A stretch of DNA of 64,000 nt from Achromobacter anxifer (GTDB lineage: Bacteria > Pseudomonadota > Gammaproteobacteria > Burkholderiales > Burkholderiaceae_B), in the NCBI RefSeq assembly GCF_903652925.1, contig NZ_CAHLAR010000003.1, positions 682,001-746,000 on the forward strand, given 5' to 3'. A program made the translations under genes and the position numbers. Below, in pieces: positions 1 to 8,811 of the stretch (the first letter of the stretch is position 1; each line of letters opens with the position of its first letter). The notes beneath the pieces were generated by a model. It saw nothing but the letters and a program-made list of their open reading frames with translations. It was not told the origin of the DNA and did not search any database.

Positions 1-324
1 GGCGCGGGCAGCAGCAACCGCCCCCTGCTCGACGACCAACTGCCCGCAGGCATAGCCTTGCAGGCGCGTTTCGAGGTCCAGAGAAGCACCACTGCCGTGG
101 GCATGGTGGCGGCGGGAGTGGGCGTGGCCATCGTTCCCGACCTGGCCCTGCAGCCAGGGGCCTATCCGATGCTGGCGGCGGTGCCCCTGGTGCGCCCCGC
201 GGTGTCGCGGGCTTTCGTGCTGATGCGACGCCGCGGCAGCAGCCTTTCGCCCGCTGCCGAAGCGCTCCTGGGATTCATACGGCGCGAAAGGCGCTCGCAG
301 CGACGCCCTGCCCCAGCGCAGTAA
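1..324 (+). CDS. LysR-type regulator, 3' end only
   Basis: The reading frame is open from the first base, so the start and the DNA-binding domain lie outside the window. The visible 107 residues match the end of a LysR substrate-binding domain: a segment reading STTAVGMVAAGVGVAIVPD (residues about 30-48) is the typical last strand and helix of the effector-binding fold, followed by a basic tail. The family consists of cytoplasmic transcription regulators that bind small metabolites. The target genes cannot be judged from this fragment. The family call is fairly safe; the specific role is unknown. Confidence 0.8.
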   Translation, partial: GAGSSNRPLLDDQLPAGIALQARFEVQRSTTAVGMVAAGVGVAIVPDLALQPGAYPMLAAVPLVRPAVSRAFVLMRRRGSSLSPAAEALLGFIRRERRSQRRPAPAQ

Positions 325-437
325 ACCGCGGCTCGGGTACGATTGCGGCTTTCCGCCAGCATCTGGTTACGCATCCCTACGCGCCGTCAGTCGAATGATT
401 GCTATGGTGACGCCGTTTGCAACTGATGACGGATCCC

Positions 438-761
438 ATGCGTACCATTCCGAACTCCCGAGCCCGCTCTTCCTCCGCGCTGCTGACGCTGTCCACGGCG
501 GCGTTGCTCACGCTGGCCCCGATCGCCGCGCAGGCCGATTCGGACAAGCACCGCCATCGCCACGGCCGCGAGTACAAGGAACAATATTGGGACGGCGCCT
601 GTAAGGTCGAGCGCAAATGGAAGCGCAATGGCGACTACCAGGAAAAGCGCAAGTGCCGGGACGACTACCGCCACGGCTATGTGCAGGTACCGCAGCCGGT
701 GGCCGTGATGCCGGCGCCCGCCATCATCATCAACCCGCCCCCCATCATCATCCGCCCCTGA
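438..761 (+). CDS. Small secreted protein, unknown function
   Basis: Encodes about 107 residues. The N-terminus is a signal peptide: basic MRTIPNSRARSS, a leucine/alanine-rich core and an AQA cleavage site near residue 33. The mature part starts with a His/Arg-rich stretch (DSDKHRHRHGR), has two cysteines in a Lys/Arg-rich middle that could form a disulfide, and ends in a Pro/Ile-rich tail. It is probably periplasmic. ATG at 438 is chosen because it begins the signal peptide directly; ATG 426 and TTG 417 are in frame upstream. The next gene starts two bases after the stop, so they are probably co-transcribed. I do not recognise a named family. Confidence 0.6.
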   Translation: MRTIPNSRARSSSALLTLSTAALLTLAPIAAQADSDKHRHRHGREYKEQYWDGACKVERKWKRNGDYQEKRKCRDDYRHGYVQVPQPVAVMPAPAIIINPPPIIIRP

Positions 762-763
762 AC

Positions 764-1354
764 ATGGATCAATCGGTGAAGGACGCGCTAGCCCGCTGGC
801 CCGACGTGCCGGCGGTGTACGGCTGGCTGTCGCTGGACGCGCGCGGCCGCTGGCGCCTGCATCCGCAGGGCCAGGCCGCCGCGGGCGGCCCGGGCGATTC
901 CATCACCAATACCCAGATCCTGGAATTCATCAACCGCAACTACGAACACGACGACGCGGGCCGCTGGTTTTTCCAGAATGGTCCGCAGCGCGTATTCCTG
1001 CGCCTGGACGCCGCGCCTTACGTGCTGCGGCTGAGCGACGACAATCGCGGTCTGGTCACGCACACCAACCAGGCGGTCGACGCGGTCCGCGCGTGGAAAC
1101 TGGACGATGCGGGTCAGCTGTATGCCATGACGCCCCTGGGCGCCGGCATCGTGCTGGATCGCGATCTGCCCCCTCTGCTGGAGAGCATGGCCACGACGGA
1201 CGGCGCGCCGCTGCTCGATGGCCTGGCCGGACTCAAGCCCGGCTTGGAACTTCAGGCTGCCTGGCCGGGCGTCTATCCGGCGGCCCCGCTGGCATCGATC
1301 GCGCAGCGGGACGTGGCGCAGGCGCTGGGCTTCGATCCCGCGCCCCGCCCCTGA
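764..1354 (+). CDS. Conserved protein of unknown function
   Basis: A 196-residue soluble protein starting two bases after the previous stop. It has no signal peptide or membrane segment. It is rich in Trp and charged residues, opens with a WPDVPAVYGWLSLDARGRW stretch, and has an FINRNY...RWFFQNGPQRVFLRLDAAPYVLR segment. This looks like a DUF-type family found in Burkholderiales, but I cannot name it with certainty. The earlier in-frame ATG at 617 would overlap the secreted-protein gene and is rejected. Function unknown; tight spacing suggests a two-gene unit with the upstream secreted protein. Confidence 0.6.
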   Translation: MDQSVKDALARWPDVPAVYGWLSLDARGRWRLHPQGQAAAGGPGDSITNTQILEFINRNYEHDDAGRWFFQNGPQRVFLRLDAAPYVLRLSDDNRGLVTHTNQAVDAVRAWKLDDAGQLYAMTPLGAGIVLDRDLPPLLESMATTDGAPLLDGLAGLKPGLELQAAWPGVYPAAPLASIAQRDVAQALGFDPAPRP

Positions 1355-1359
1355 ACCAT

Positions 1360-1824
1360 TTAGAACATGCCGTTGGCGTTGGCGGACTGCTCGGGGATGG
1401 GCTGCACCGCATCCCAGTGCTCCACGATCTTGCCTTGCTCCAGGCGGAAAATGTCGATGATGGCGCTGCCGCGTTCGCCCGGTTGACGCACCGCGTGCAC
1501 GTGCAGGATCACGTAGTCGCCATCGGTGAAGACGCGCTTGATCTCGCTATGCGACTGCGGGAACTTGTCGCGCAGGAAGGCGATGAACTTGCGGAAGCCT
1601 TCCGGTCCGTCCGCCGCGTTCGGGTTGTGCTGCACATAGCGGTCGCCCACGTACTTCAGCGCAGCATCCGCGTCCTTCTGGTTCAAGCCCTTTTCGTAAA
1701 AGGCCAGCACGGCCGCCTTGTTGGCAGCCTCCTGTTCGGCGGACGCGTGGGCGGCGGGCGACAGCGCCAGGACCAGCATGGCTGCGGCGGCTGTGCGCTT
1801 GATGAACGACATGGGCGTATGCAT
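1360..1824 (-). CDS. Periplasmic SnoaL/NTF2-like protein
   Basis: The 154-residue product begins with a signal peptide (MHTPMSFIKRT, a hydrophobic core, cleavage after AHASA). It continues with a SnoaL-like cone fold: an N-terminal helix AVLAFYEKGLNQKDADAALKY, a YVQHNP motif, and a C-terminal IIDIFRLEQGKIVEHWDAVQ. Such proteins bind or isomerise small hydrophobic compounds, but many have no known reaction. The start at 1824 is preferred because GGAG lies about six bases upstream. The gene is convergent with the previous one, with five bases between the stops. Specific substrate unknown. Confidence 0.75.
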   Translation of the reverse strand: MHTPMSFIKRTAAAAMLVLALSPAAHASAEQEAANKAAVLAFYEKGLNQKDADAALKYVGDRYVQHNPNAADGPEGFRKFIAFLRDKFPQSHSEIKRVFTDGDYVILHVHAVRQPGERGSAIIDIFRLEQGKIVEHWDAVQPIPEQSANANGMF

Positions 1825-1920
1825 GAAAGCTCCGGAATGAAAAAGCGGCCGGGCCATTCTAGGGTCCGGCCGCCTCGTCGGCCACGTCCGTGGCGGTAGA
1901 CAGTCTGATGCGCGCAGCGA

Positions 1921-2322
1921 TCAGCCGCGGCCGCTCTTGACCAGCGCGAACTTGCCATCGCCCAGCAGCGCCAGCACGGCGGCCGCCACGGTCAGGAAGA
2001 TCGGATATTCCCAGCCGCCGCCGGCGTTGCCAAAGCCCCAGCCATTGGGGAAATGCACCGTCGACGCCACGAACAGCTGCACCACGGCGATGGCGGCGAC
2101 CCAGCGCGGCACGATGCCCAGGATCAGCAGCACGCCGGCGCCGACCTCGAAGAAGGTCACCGGATAGGCCAGCCAGCCGGCGAAGCCGATCTTGGCGAAG
2201 AACTGCGCGGTGCCGGGCAGCGTGAACACCAGCAGTTTGGTCAGGCCATGGGCCAGGAACATGATGCCGAGCGCCACGCGCAGCAGCAGCGCGGCATAGG
2301 GCGCGGTACGGGTATCAACCAT
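1921..2322 (-). CDS. DoxX family inner-membrane protein
   Basis: A 133-residue protein with four predicted membrane helices. The opening LLLRVALGIMFLAHGLTKL is the DoxX signature, followed by FFEVGAGVLLILGIVPRW and the VHFPNGWGF segment typical of the family. DoxX proteins are small membrane proteins, sometimes tied to thiol or quinone redox and oxidative stress; exact activity is unproven. It is transcribed divergently from the LysR gene at 2452, with about 130 bp between, so it is a likely target of that regulator (inference). Confidence 0.85.
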   Translation of the reverse strand: MVDTRTAPYAALLLRVALGIMFLAHGLTKLLVFTLPGTAQFFAKIGFAGWLAYPVTFFEVGAGVLLILGIVPRWVAAIAVVQLFVASTVHFPNGWGFGNAGGGWEYPIFLTVAAAVLALLGDGKFALVKSGRG

Positions 2323-2451
2323 TGCACTCTCCTAGAGCGTTGGGGAATCGCCCAGGACGGGAAGATTCTTGACGAGCGCTATTCTTACGATTCCAAAAAC
2401 AAAGATAAACATGCAGAATTGCAAATTATTGTTCCCCGATAGGAAACAATC

Positions 2452-3384
2452 ATGGACACGCACACCGCCATGCAGACCTATGCCAAGGTCGTGGAACTGG
2501 GTTCATTCGCGGCCGCGGCCGACAAGATGGGCCAGGCCCGCTCCGTGGTCACGCGCCAGATCGCCTATCTGGAGCAGAAGTACGGGGTGCGCCTGTTGAA
2601 CCGCACCACGCGCAAGCTGAGCATGACCGATGCCGGACGCGCCTTCTACGAACGCGTGCGGCCGATACTGGCCGAAGTGGCCGACCTGGAGCTATCGCTG
2701 CAGGCCGAAGGACAGCGTCCCAGCGGCCGCCTGCGGGTGAGCGCGCCGGTATCGTTCGGCATCCTGCACCTGGGGCCCGCCATCGCGGAATACCTGCTGC
2801 GCTATCCCGACGTGGTCATCGACCTGGACCTGAACGACCGGGTGGTGGATCTGGTGGAAGACGGCTACGACGTCGCGGTGCGCATCGGGCCGCTGATGGA
2901 TTCGTCGCTGGTGGCGCGGCCCCTGGCGCCACAGCAGCTGCTCGTCTGCGCCGCCCCCGCCTATCTGGAACGCCACGGCACGCCGCAAGCCCCGGAGGAA
3001 CTGAAGCAGCACCGCTGCCTGCATTACGCCTACGCCAGCACCGGCAACGAATGGCATTTCGAAAAGGACGGGGTGACCCACCTGGTGCGCGTCAACGCAG
3101 CGCTGCGCGCCAACAATGGCGACGTGCTGCGCACCGCGGCGCTGGCTGGCCACGGCATCATCCTGCAGCCCGATTTCCTGGTGGGCGACGACGTGCGCGC
3201 CGGACGCCTGGTCGCGCTGCTCACCAGCTACGCCCACACGCCGATCTCCATGTACGCCGTCTATCCGCACCGGCGCTTTCTGTCACCCAAGGTACGATCC
3301 TTCGTGGAGCATCTGGAAGGCCGCTTCGGCGCCCCCTCCCCGGCCGTCCCGGGCCGGCGCGCCAGCACCCGCCGCAGCCGTTAG
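2452..3384 (+). CDS. LysR-type transcriptional regulator
   Basis: Full length at 310 residues. Residues about 5-62 form the winged helix-turn-helix (TYAKVVELGSFAAAADKMG, then RSVVTRQIAYLEQKYGVRLLNRTTR). The rest is the substrate-binding domain, with RLRVSAPVSFG and DVAVRIG typical of the CrgA/DhcR-like branch. It probably binds the shared promoter region with the divergent doxX-like gene. The effector is unknown. The last 15 residues are Arg/Pro-rich and look like a variable tail. The nudix gene starts 11 bp after the stop. Confidence 0.9.
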   Translation: MDTHTAMQTYAKVVELGSFAAAADKMGQARSVVTRQIAYLEQKYGVRLLNRTTRKLSMTDAGRAFYERVRPILAEVADLELSLQAEGQRPSGRLRVSAPVSFGILHLGPAIAEYLLRYPDVVIDLDLNDRVVDLVEDGYDVAVRIGPLMDSSLVARPLAPQQLLVCAAPAYLERHGTPQAPEELKQHRCLHYAYASTGNEWHFEKDGVTHLVRVNAALRANNGDVLRTAALAGHGIILQPDFLVGDDVRAGRLVALLTSYAHTPISMYAVYPHRRFLSPKVRSFVEHLEGRFGAPSPAVPGRRASTRRSR

Positions 3385-3394
3385 AATCGTACCC

Positions 3395-3976
3395 ATGACC
3401 GCCAAATCGCCCCTCGAATATTTCCCCGCGCCGCGCCGTTCGCATTTCTGCAGCCAATGCGGCTCGCCCATCAGCCGCCGGGTTCCCGAAGGCGATAACC
3501 GCGAACGCGATATCTGCGATCACTGCGGCGCGATCCATTACCAGAACCCCCGGCTGGTGGTCGGCACCGTTCCCGTCTGGGAAAACCGCGTCCTGCTGTG
3601 CCGCCGCGCGATCGAACCGCGCTACAACACCTGGACCCTGCCCGCCGGCTTCATGGAGCTGGGCGAAAGCACCGCGCAGGGCGCCGCCCGCGAAACGCTG
3701 GAGGAATCCGGCGCGCGCATCAAGCTGGGCGATCTCTACACCATCATCGACCTGCCCCAGATCGACCAGGTGCATGTGTTCTACCTGGCCCAGGCGGTGT
3801 CGGCCGACCTGGATCCCGGCCCCGAAAGCCTGGAAGCCCGCTACTTCGACGAGTCCGAGATTCCCTGGGACGATCTGGCGTTCCGCACCGTCGCCACCAC
3901 CCTGCGCCACTACTTCGACGACCGCAAGCAGGGCGTGTTCGCCCCCCATCACTACACCCTAGAATCGCACCGTTGA
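3395..3976 (+). CDS. NUDIX hydrolase with zinc ribbon
   Basis: The 193-residue product has an N-terminal zinc ribbon (CSQCGSPI near residue 18 and [12 protein letters not shown] near 40) followed by a Nudix domain. The Nudix box is complete: [25 protein letters not shown] keeps the GX5EX7REUXEEXGU pattern. Members hydrolyse nucleoside diphosphates linked to another group, such as ADP-ribose or NADH. The zinc ribbon recalls NudC, but this protein is shorter. Its stop overlaps the TTG start of aat (TTGA), so translation is probably coupled. Confidence 0.88.
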   Translation: MTAKSPLEYFPAPRRSHFCSQCGSPISRRVPEGDNRERDICDHCGAIHYQNPRLVVGTVPVWENRVLLCRRAIEPRYNTWTLPAGFMELGESTAQGAARETLEESGARIKLGDLYTIIDLPQIDQVHVFYLAQAVSADLDPGPESLEARYFDESEIPWDDLAFRTVATTLRHYFDDRKQGVFAPHHYTLESHR

Positions 3977-4743
3977 AACTGCCCTGGCTAGCCGTCGACA
4001 CCCCCTTTCCGCCTGCGGAGTTTGCGCTTGCGGATCCCGACGGCCTGCTCGCGGCGGGCGCCGACCTGTCGACGCAGAGGCTGATCGCGGCCTACTCCAA
4101 CGGCATTTTTCCCTGGTATTCCGAGGGCGAGCCGATACTGTGGTGGAGCCCGGATCCGCGCATGGTGCTGGCCGTGAAGGACTTCGCGCCATCGCATTCC
4201 CTGCGCAAGCTGCTGCGTCAGATCGCCAGCCAGGAACACGCCGCGCCGCGCGTGCAGGTGCGGGTCGACACCGCTTTCGCCACCGTGATGGCGCAATGCG
4301 CCGCGCCGCGCGACGGCCAGCCCGGCACCTGGATCACCGCCGCCATGCAGCAGGCCTACCGCGCCTGGCACGAGGCCGGCTACGTGCACAGCATCGAGAC
4401 CTGGATCGACGGCGAGCTGGCCGGCGGCCTCTACGGCATCAGCCTGGGCCGCATGTTCTTCGGTGAATCCATGTTCACCCGCGCACCCAACGCCTCCAAG
4501 ATCGCGCTGGCCTACCTGGTGCGCTACCTGGCGGCGCACGGCGTGGAACGCATCGATTGCCAGCAGCAGACGCGGCATCTGGCCAGCCTGGGCGCGCGCC
4601 CGATTTCGCGCGCCGCATTCCTCGAACACGTGCGCGCCGCCACGGCGCAATCCGCCGTGCCCTGGGTCCGCGGCACGCTGGACAGCGCCGGCCGCTTGCA
4701 TCCCGACACAGCATCCGCCCCGGGGTTCGGCGTTAATATGTAG
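3973..4743 (+). CDS. aat: Leucyl/phenylalanyl-tRNA-protein transferase
   Basis: The 256-residue product transfers Leu or Phe from aminoacyl-tRNA to proteins with N-terminal Lys or Arg, feeding the ClpAPS N-degron pathway in the cytoplasm. Family motifs are clear: [24 protein letters not shown], the [17 protein letters not shown] core, and [10 protein letters not shown]. The start is a TTG at 3973, giving the family's usual MKLPWL opening; it overlaps the nudix stop in TTGA. The neighbour bpt encodes the second N-degron transferase, so the two routes are encoded side by side. Confidence 0.95.
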   Translation: MKLPWLAVDTPFPPAEFALADPDGLLAAGADLSTQRLIAAYSNGIFPWYSEGEPILWWSPDPRMVLAVKDFAPSHSLRKLLRQIASQEHAAPRVQVRVDTAFATVMAQCAAPRDGQPGTWITAAMQQAYRAWHEAGYVHSIETWIDGELAGGLYGISLGRMFFGESMFTRAPNASKIALAYLVRYLAAHGVERIDCQQQTRHLASLGARPISRAAFLEHVRAATAQSAVPWVRGTLDSAGRLHPDTASAPGFGVNM

Positions 4744-4784
4744 CCACCCCGCTGCGGGCTTGCCGCCGCATCGCGGGGTCCCCA

Positions 4785-5522
4785 ATGAGCCAGCTCAAAG
4801 AACTTCCCTTCTCCACCCTGCAGTTCTACGCAACCGCTCCCTACCCTTGCAGCTACCTGCCGGGTCGCCAGGCACGGTCGCAGGTCGCCGCGCCCGGCCA
4901 CCTGATCAATGCGGGCACCTATTCCCAGCTGGTGGAACAGGGTTTTCGGCGCAGCGGGCTCTTCACCTACCGTCCCCATTGCGACAACTGCCACGCCTGT
5001 ATCCCGGTGCGCGTGGATGCGGCGGGCTTCGCGCCCAACCGCAGCCAGCGCCGCGCCTGGCGCGACCACCAGGGCCTGCAGTCGTTCGTCGCGGAGCTGG
5101 CCTGGTCGCCCGAGCATTACCGCCTTTACACCCGCTACCAGCAGGGCCGGCATCCCGGCGGCGGCATGGACGAGGACAGCCGCACGCAATATGCGCAGTT
5201 CCTGCTCACCAGCCGCGTCAATACCCGGCTGGTGGAATTCCGCGATCCGGAAGGCGCGCTGGTGATGGTGTCCATCATCGACGCGCTGGACGACGGCCTG
5301 TCCTCCGTCTACACCTTCTACGATCCCGATCTGCCCGGCAGCCTGGGCACCTACAGCATCCTCTGGCAGATCGAGCAGTGCCGCACGCTGAACCTGCCCT
5401 GGCTGTACCTGGGCTACTGGATCGCCGCCAGCCGCAAGATGTCCTACAAATCCAGCTTCCACCCGGCCCAGTTCCTGGTCGACGGCGCGTGGGGCGAACA
5501 GCCGGCGCCGCCACCCGCCTGA
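4785..5522 (+). CDS. bpt: Aspartate/glutamate leucyltransferase
   Basis: The 245-residue product is the bacterial ATE1-like enzyme that adds Leu to N-terminal Asp or Glu, making them N-degrons. Visible features are the N-terminal [15 protein letters not shown], the cysteine cluster [12 protein letters not shown], and the C-terminal GNAT-fold part with [20 protein letters not shown] and [15 protein letters not shown]. The length is normal for the family. It lies 41 bp after aat on the same strand and is followed by pyrD. Confidence 0.95.
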   Translation: MSQLKELPFSTLQFYATAPYPCSYLPGRQARSQVAAPGHLINAGTYSQLVEQGFRRSGLFTYRPHCDNCHACIPVRVDAAGFAPNRSQRRAWRDHQGLQSFVAELAWSPEHYRLYTRYQQGRHPGGGMDEDSRTQYAQFLLTSRVNTRLVEFRDPEGALVMVSIIDALDDGLSSVYTFYDPDLPGSLGTYSILWQIEQCRTLNLPWLYLGYWIAASRKMSYKSSFHPAQFLVDGAWGEQPAPPPA

Positions 5523-5591
5523 AGCGGACCTCCCTCGGGGAGCGCCCCGCAAGGCGCAGGACGGGCAAAATTCGCTCTACAATTCCGCCCC

Positions 5592-6632
5592 ATGTCTATC
5601 CTCTTCCACGCCTATCCCCTGGCCCGCCCGGCGCTGTTCGCCATGGACGCGGAAACCGCCCACGAAGTCACCCTGTCGGGCCTGCAGCGCGCCTATGAAT
5701 GCGGCGCCACGCGCAAGCTCATGCACGCGCAGCCGAAGGCGCCGAGCACGCTGATGGGATTGCAGCTGGCCAACCCGATCGGGCTGGCCGCGGGCCTGGA
5801 CAAGAACGGCGCCTATATCGACGCGCTGGGCAACCTGGGATTCGGCTTCATCGAGGTAGGCACGGTGACCCCGCGCGCGCAGCCCGGCAACCCCAAGCCG
5901 CGCATGTTCAGGCTGCCGCGCGCCAATGCGCTGATCAACCGCCTCGGCTTCAACAACCAGGGCCTGGATGCCTTCCTGGCCAATGTGCAGCGCAGCACCT
6001 GGCGCAAGCAAGGCGGCATTCTGGGGCTGAACATCGGCAAGAACGCCGATACGCCGATCGAGCGCGCCGCGGACGACTACCTGATCGGGCTGGAAGGCGT
6101 ATATCCGCATGCCGATTACGTGACGGTCAACATTTCCTCGCCCAACACCAAGAATCTGCGCGCGCTGCAAGGCGGCGACGAACTGTCGGCTCTGCTGGGG
6201 CAGCTGGCCGACAAGCGCCGGGCGCTGGAAGACCAGCACCAGCGCCGCGTGCCCATGGCCGTGAAGATCGCGCCCGACCTGACGCAGGAGCAGATCGACT
6301 CCATCGCGGAGATCCTGCCGCGCCACGGCATCGACGGCGTCATCGCCACCAACACCACGCTGTCGCGCGATGCGGTAACCGGCATGGCGCACGCCGAGGA
6401 AGCCGGTGGACTGTCCGGCGCGCCGGTGCATGAATTGTCGCTGGCGGTCATCCGCCGGCTGAAGGAGAAGCTGGGTGGCAGCCTGGCCATCATCGGCGTG
6501 GGCGGCGTAATGTCGGGCAAGCAGGCCCGCGAAAAAATGGCGGCGGGCGCCGACGCGGTGCAGGTCTATACGGGCCTGATCTACCGCGGCCCCGCCCTGG
6601 TGGGCGAATGCGTGCGCGCCGTGGCGCGCTAG
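5592..6632 (+). CDS. pyrD: Dihydroorotate dehydrogenase (quinone), class 2
   Basis: The 346-residue product oxidises dihydroorotate to orotate in pyrimidine synthesis, passing electrons to quinone at the inner membrane. The N-terminal helix ([18 protein letters not shown]) is the membrane/quinone-binding part of class 2 enzymes. FMN-site motifs include [28 protein letters not shown], the catalytic-serine loop [14 protein letters not shown] and IGVGGV near the end. Length and start fit the family. It is the last gene of the nudix-aat-bpt-pyrD run. Confidence 0.96.
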   Translation: MSILFHAYPLARPALFAMDAETAHEVTLSGLQRAYECGATRKLMHAQPKAPSTLMGLQLANPIGLAAGLDKNGAYIDALGNLGFGFIEVGTVTPRAQPGNPKPRMFRLPRANALINRLGFNNQGLDAFLANVQRSTWRKQGGILGLNIGKNADTPIERAADDYLIGLEGVYPHADYVTVNISSPNTKNLRALQGGDELSALLGQLADKRRALEDQHQRRVPMAVKIAPDLTQEQIDSIAEILPRHGIDGVIATNTTLSRDAVTGMAHAEEAGGLSGAPVHELSLAVIRRLKEKLGGSLAIIGVGGVMSGKQAREKMAAGADAVQVYTGLIYRGPALVGECVRAVAR

Positions 6633-6690
6633 CCGGCAACGGGCCCGGCATCCGTCGGCAGGACGGGTAAAGCGCGGGCAAAAGACGGGC

Positions 6691-6720
6691 AAAAAAAAGG
6701 GGCCACCCGGTGGGTGGCCC
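6691..6720 (-). terminator. Rho-independent terminator after phasin gene
   Basis: On the minus strand a perfect 9-bp stem GGGCCACCC/GGGTGGCCC with a 3-base loop is followed by eight T. It sits about 70 bp past the phasin stop. There is no T-run on the plus side, so it serves mainly the phasin transcript. Confidence 0.85.
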
Positions 6721-6792
6721 TAATTCCAGCTCTGCTCTGTCACTCAACAGTACTACATAACTGCGGTTTGCGCAGCATCGCGCGCCAAAAAC

Positions 6793-7371
6793 TTAGGCGC
6801 TGCGACGGCTACGGCTGGCAACCTTGGTGGCGGCGTCGGCGGCGTCCGTGGCGGCCTTGAAGGTCGCGTTGGCGGCGGCGTTCAGGTTCGACTCGGCGAC
6901 TTCAGCAGCCTGCTTGGCAGCCTTGGTCATCGAATCGTAGGCGCTGGTCGCGGTGGCCAGCGAGGACTTGATCAGGGCGACGGCGCTTTCCGAGCCGGTC
7001 GGGGCGTTCTTGGAGAACTGGTCGACGGCTTCGGTCAGTTGCTGCTGGCCTTCGGCGATCTGTTCTTCGGTCAGCTTGACCAGGCTGGTCTGCACGCCGG
7101 CGACGATGTCGTACACGTGCTTGGTGTAGGCCATGGCCTTTTCGGCGCCCGGCTGCAGCAGGCCCGAGGCGAACGCGGCGGCTTCCTGCGGATCCTTGAC
7201 TTCAGCGGCTTGTTGCGACTTCTGGGCGACTTCGTCCAGGGTAGCCTTGACGACCTTCAGGTTCAGTTCGACCAGCTTTTCGAAGCCGGCGAAAACGGCC
7301 GATTGGGCGGCCACGATGGTGTTGATGCTGGCTTTTTGACGGTCCAGGACTTGTTGCGGGATGGCGCTCAT
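6793..7371 (-). CDS. Phasin family protein (PHA granule)
   Basis: The 192-residue, helix-rich, Ala-rich protein matches the PhaP-type phasin family: SAIPQQVLDRQKASINTIVA at the start, FAGFEKLVELNLKVVKATLDE, and a lysine/alanine-rich repetitive tail ending KVASRSRRSA. Phasins coat polyhydroxyalkanoate granules and control their size. The start at 7371 is set by an AAGGAG eight bases upstream; a longer frame to 7410 has no such site. The upstream region holds inverted repeats that may be operators. A strong terminator follows. No PHA synthase gene is in the window. Confidence 0.9.
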   Translation of the reverse strand: MSAIPQQVLDRQKASINTIVAAQSAVFAGFEKLVELNLKVVKATLDEVAQKSQQAAEVKDPQEAAAFASGLLQPGAEKAMAYTKHVYDIVAGVQTSLVKLTEEQIAEGQQQLTEAVDQFSKNAPTGSESAVALIKSSLATATSAYDSMTKAAKQAAEVAESNLNAAANATFKAATDAADAATKVASRSRRSA

Positions 7372-7754
7372 AGAATGCTCCTTCAGGGGTAGCCGGAGGC
7401 TGTCCGGCAAGTGAGGATGGTTGTCTGCGACGAACTATAAAAACGTGCGCGGAAACTGGTACTACAAGCTACCGCCGGCCCGTTTGATGCACTGCACAAT
7501 TGCTATTCTAGGCTCGGAAAAATACTTGTCAAGAAGATTTTGTGCGACGCAACAAAGATTTGCACATTGATGGTGCACGCCTCGCCGGGAGTTGATCCAG
7601 CACAAAGATTTCCCAGGATTCGGGAAATACCCGAAGTGACGTCGTATCAATTGTTTTCTACACTGCTTTCACGCTGATGACAGACAAATACAAACCATAA
7701 GTCGGCGCGCAATAACGAAATCGCAGCAAGCAAAACCCTGCAATTGGAGACTCC
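7372..7754. other. Intergenic region, phasin/Bug divergent
   Basis: A 383-bp region of lower GC than its surroundings separates the divergent phasin and Bug genes, so it should hold both promoters. It contains two inverted repeats (7540-7555 and 7561-7577). A TATAGT hexamer on the minus strand at 7434-7439 is a possible -10 box for the phasin gene. No convincing small gene was seen. Confidence 0.5.
7540..7577. promoter_or_regulatory. Two adjacent inverted repeats, possible operators
   Basis: 7540-7555 reads TTGTGCGACGCAACAA, an imperfect palindrome around TGCGACGCA. 7561-7577 reads TGCACATTGATGGTGCA, a 5-bp perfect inverted repeat with a 7-base spacer. They lie in the phasin/Bug control region. 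A PHA-responsive repressor such as PhaR is one candidate, but no binding is shown here. Confidence 0.35.
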
Positions 7755-8732
7755 ATGACCCTCATCCCCCGCACGCTTTCGGCCTTGCTCGCGGCCAGCG
7801 CCATGCTCGCGGCAGGCGCCGCCCACGCGGAATATCCGGAACGCCCCATCAATATGGTGGTGCCGTTCGCCGCCGGCGGCCCGACGGACAACGTCGCGCG
7901 CTCGCTCGCGGAAGCCATGCGGCCGACTCTGGGCCAGACGGTCGTGGTCGAGAACAAGGGCGGCGCCGGCGGCACCATCGGCACCACCCAGGTGGCCCGC
8001 GCCCAGCCCGACGGCTATTCCGTCCTGCTGATGCACGCAGGCTTCTCGACGGCGCCCTCGCTGTACAAGAATCCGGGGTACGACCCCTACAAGGGCTTCG
8101 AGCCCATCGGCCTGGTGGTCGACGTGCCGATGACCATCATCGCGCGCTCGGACTTCCCGCCCAACAACATGAAGGAGCTGGCCGAGTACGTCAAACAGAA
8201 CAAGGACAAGGTCTCGCTGGCCAACGCCGGCATCGGCGCCGCCAGCCATCTGTGCGGCACCATGCTGGTCGAAGCGCTCGGCGTGCAGCTGCTGACCATC
8301 CCCTACAAGGGCACCGCGCCGGCGATGAACGACCTGCTCGGCAAGCAGGTGGACCTGCTCTGCGACCAGACCACCAACACCACCCAGCAGATCGACAGCG
8401 GCAAGGTGAAGGCCTACGCCGTCACCAGCCTGAAGCGCGTCCCGACGCTGCCCAAGCTGCCGACCATGGACGAATCCGGCTACAAGGGTTTTGAAGTGGG
8501 CATCTGGCATGGCATGTGGGTGCCGAAGGGCACGCCCAAGCCCGTCGTCGACAAGCTGGTCAAGAGCCTGCAGGCCGGCCTGGCCGATCCCAAGTTCCAG
8601 GAGCGCATGAAGCAGCTGGGCGCCGAGGTCCTGACGGCCGACGCCAACCCGCAAGCGCTGGATGCCAAGGTCAAGCAGCAGGTCCCGCAATGGGCCGAGC
8701 TGTTCAAGAAGGCTGGCGTCGAACAGCAATAA
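7755..8732 (+). CDS. Bug-family tripartite tricarboxylate receptor
   Basis: A 325-residue periplasmic solute-binding protein of the TctC/Bug family. It has a signal peptide ending AAHA near residue 24, then the family hallmark YPERPINMVVPFAAGGPTD, ENKGGAGGTIGTTQVARAQPDGY, and the GTAPAMNDLLGKQVDL segment. These proteins bind carboxylates for TctAB-type transporters or for sensing, and are hugely expanded in Alcaligenaceae. No tctAB genes are adjacent, so the ligand and the partner transporter are unknown. It is convergent with an iclR gene that may regulate it. Confidence 0.93.
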   Translation: MTLIPRTLSALLAASAMLAAGAAHAEYPERPINMVVPFAAGGPTDNVARSLAEAMRPTLGQTVVVENKGGAGGTIGTTQVARAQPDGYSVLLMHAGFSTAPSLYKNPGYDPYKGFEPIGLVVDVPMTIIARSDFPPNNMKELAEYVKQNKDKVSLANAGIGAASHLCGTMLVEALGVQLLTIPYKGTAPAMNDLLGKQVDLLCDQTTNTTQQIDSGKVKAYAVTSLKRVPTLPKLPTMDESGYKGFEVGIWHGMWVPKGTPKPVVDKLVKSLQAGLADPKFQERMKQLGAEVLTADANPQALDAKVKQQVPQWAELFKKAGVEQQ

Positions 8733-8768
8733 TCGAGGGCAAGCGCCCGCGCGGCGCGCCTCAAAAAG

Positions 8769-8797
8769 AAAAGCCCCTCCACGGGGCTTTTCTTTTG
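8769..8797. terminator. Bidirectional terminator, Bug/IclR
   Basis: A 9-bp perfect stem AAAAGCCCC/GGGGCTTTT with loop TCCAC lies between the convergent genes. A-rich and T-rich flanks on both sides let it end transcription from either strand. Confidence 0.9.
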
Positions 8798-8811
8798 CCT
8801 GGCTTTGCCTG

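Noticed and set aside
7462-7650. 62-residue minus-strand open frame upstream of the phasin gene
   Set aside because: No ribosome site, unusual composition, and overlap with the likely promoter region.
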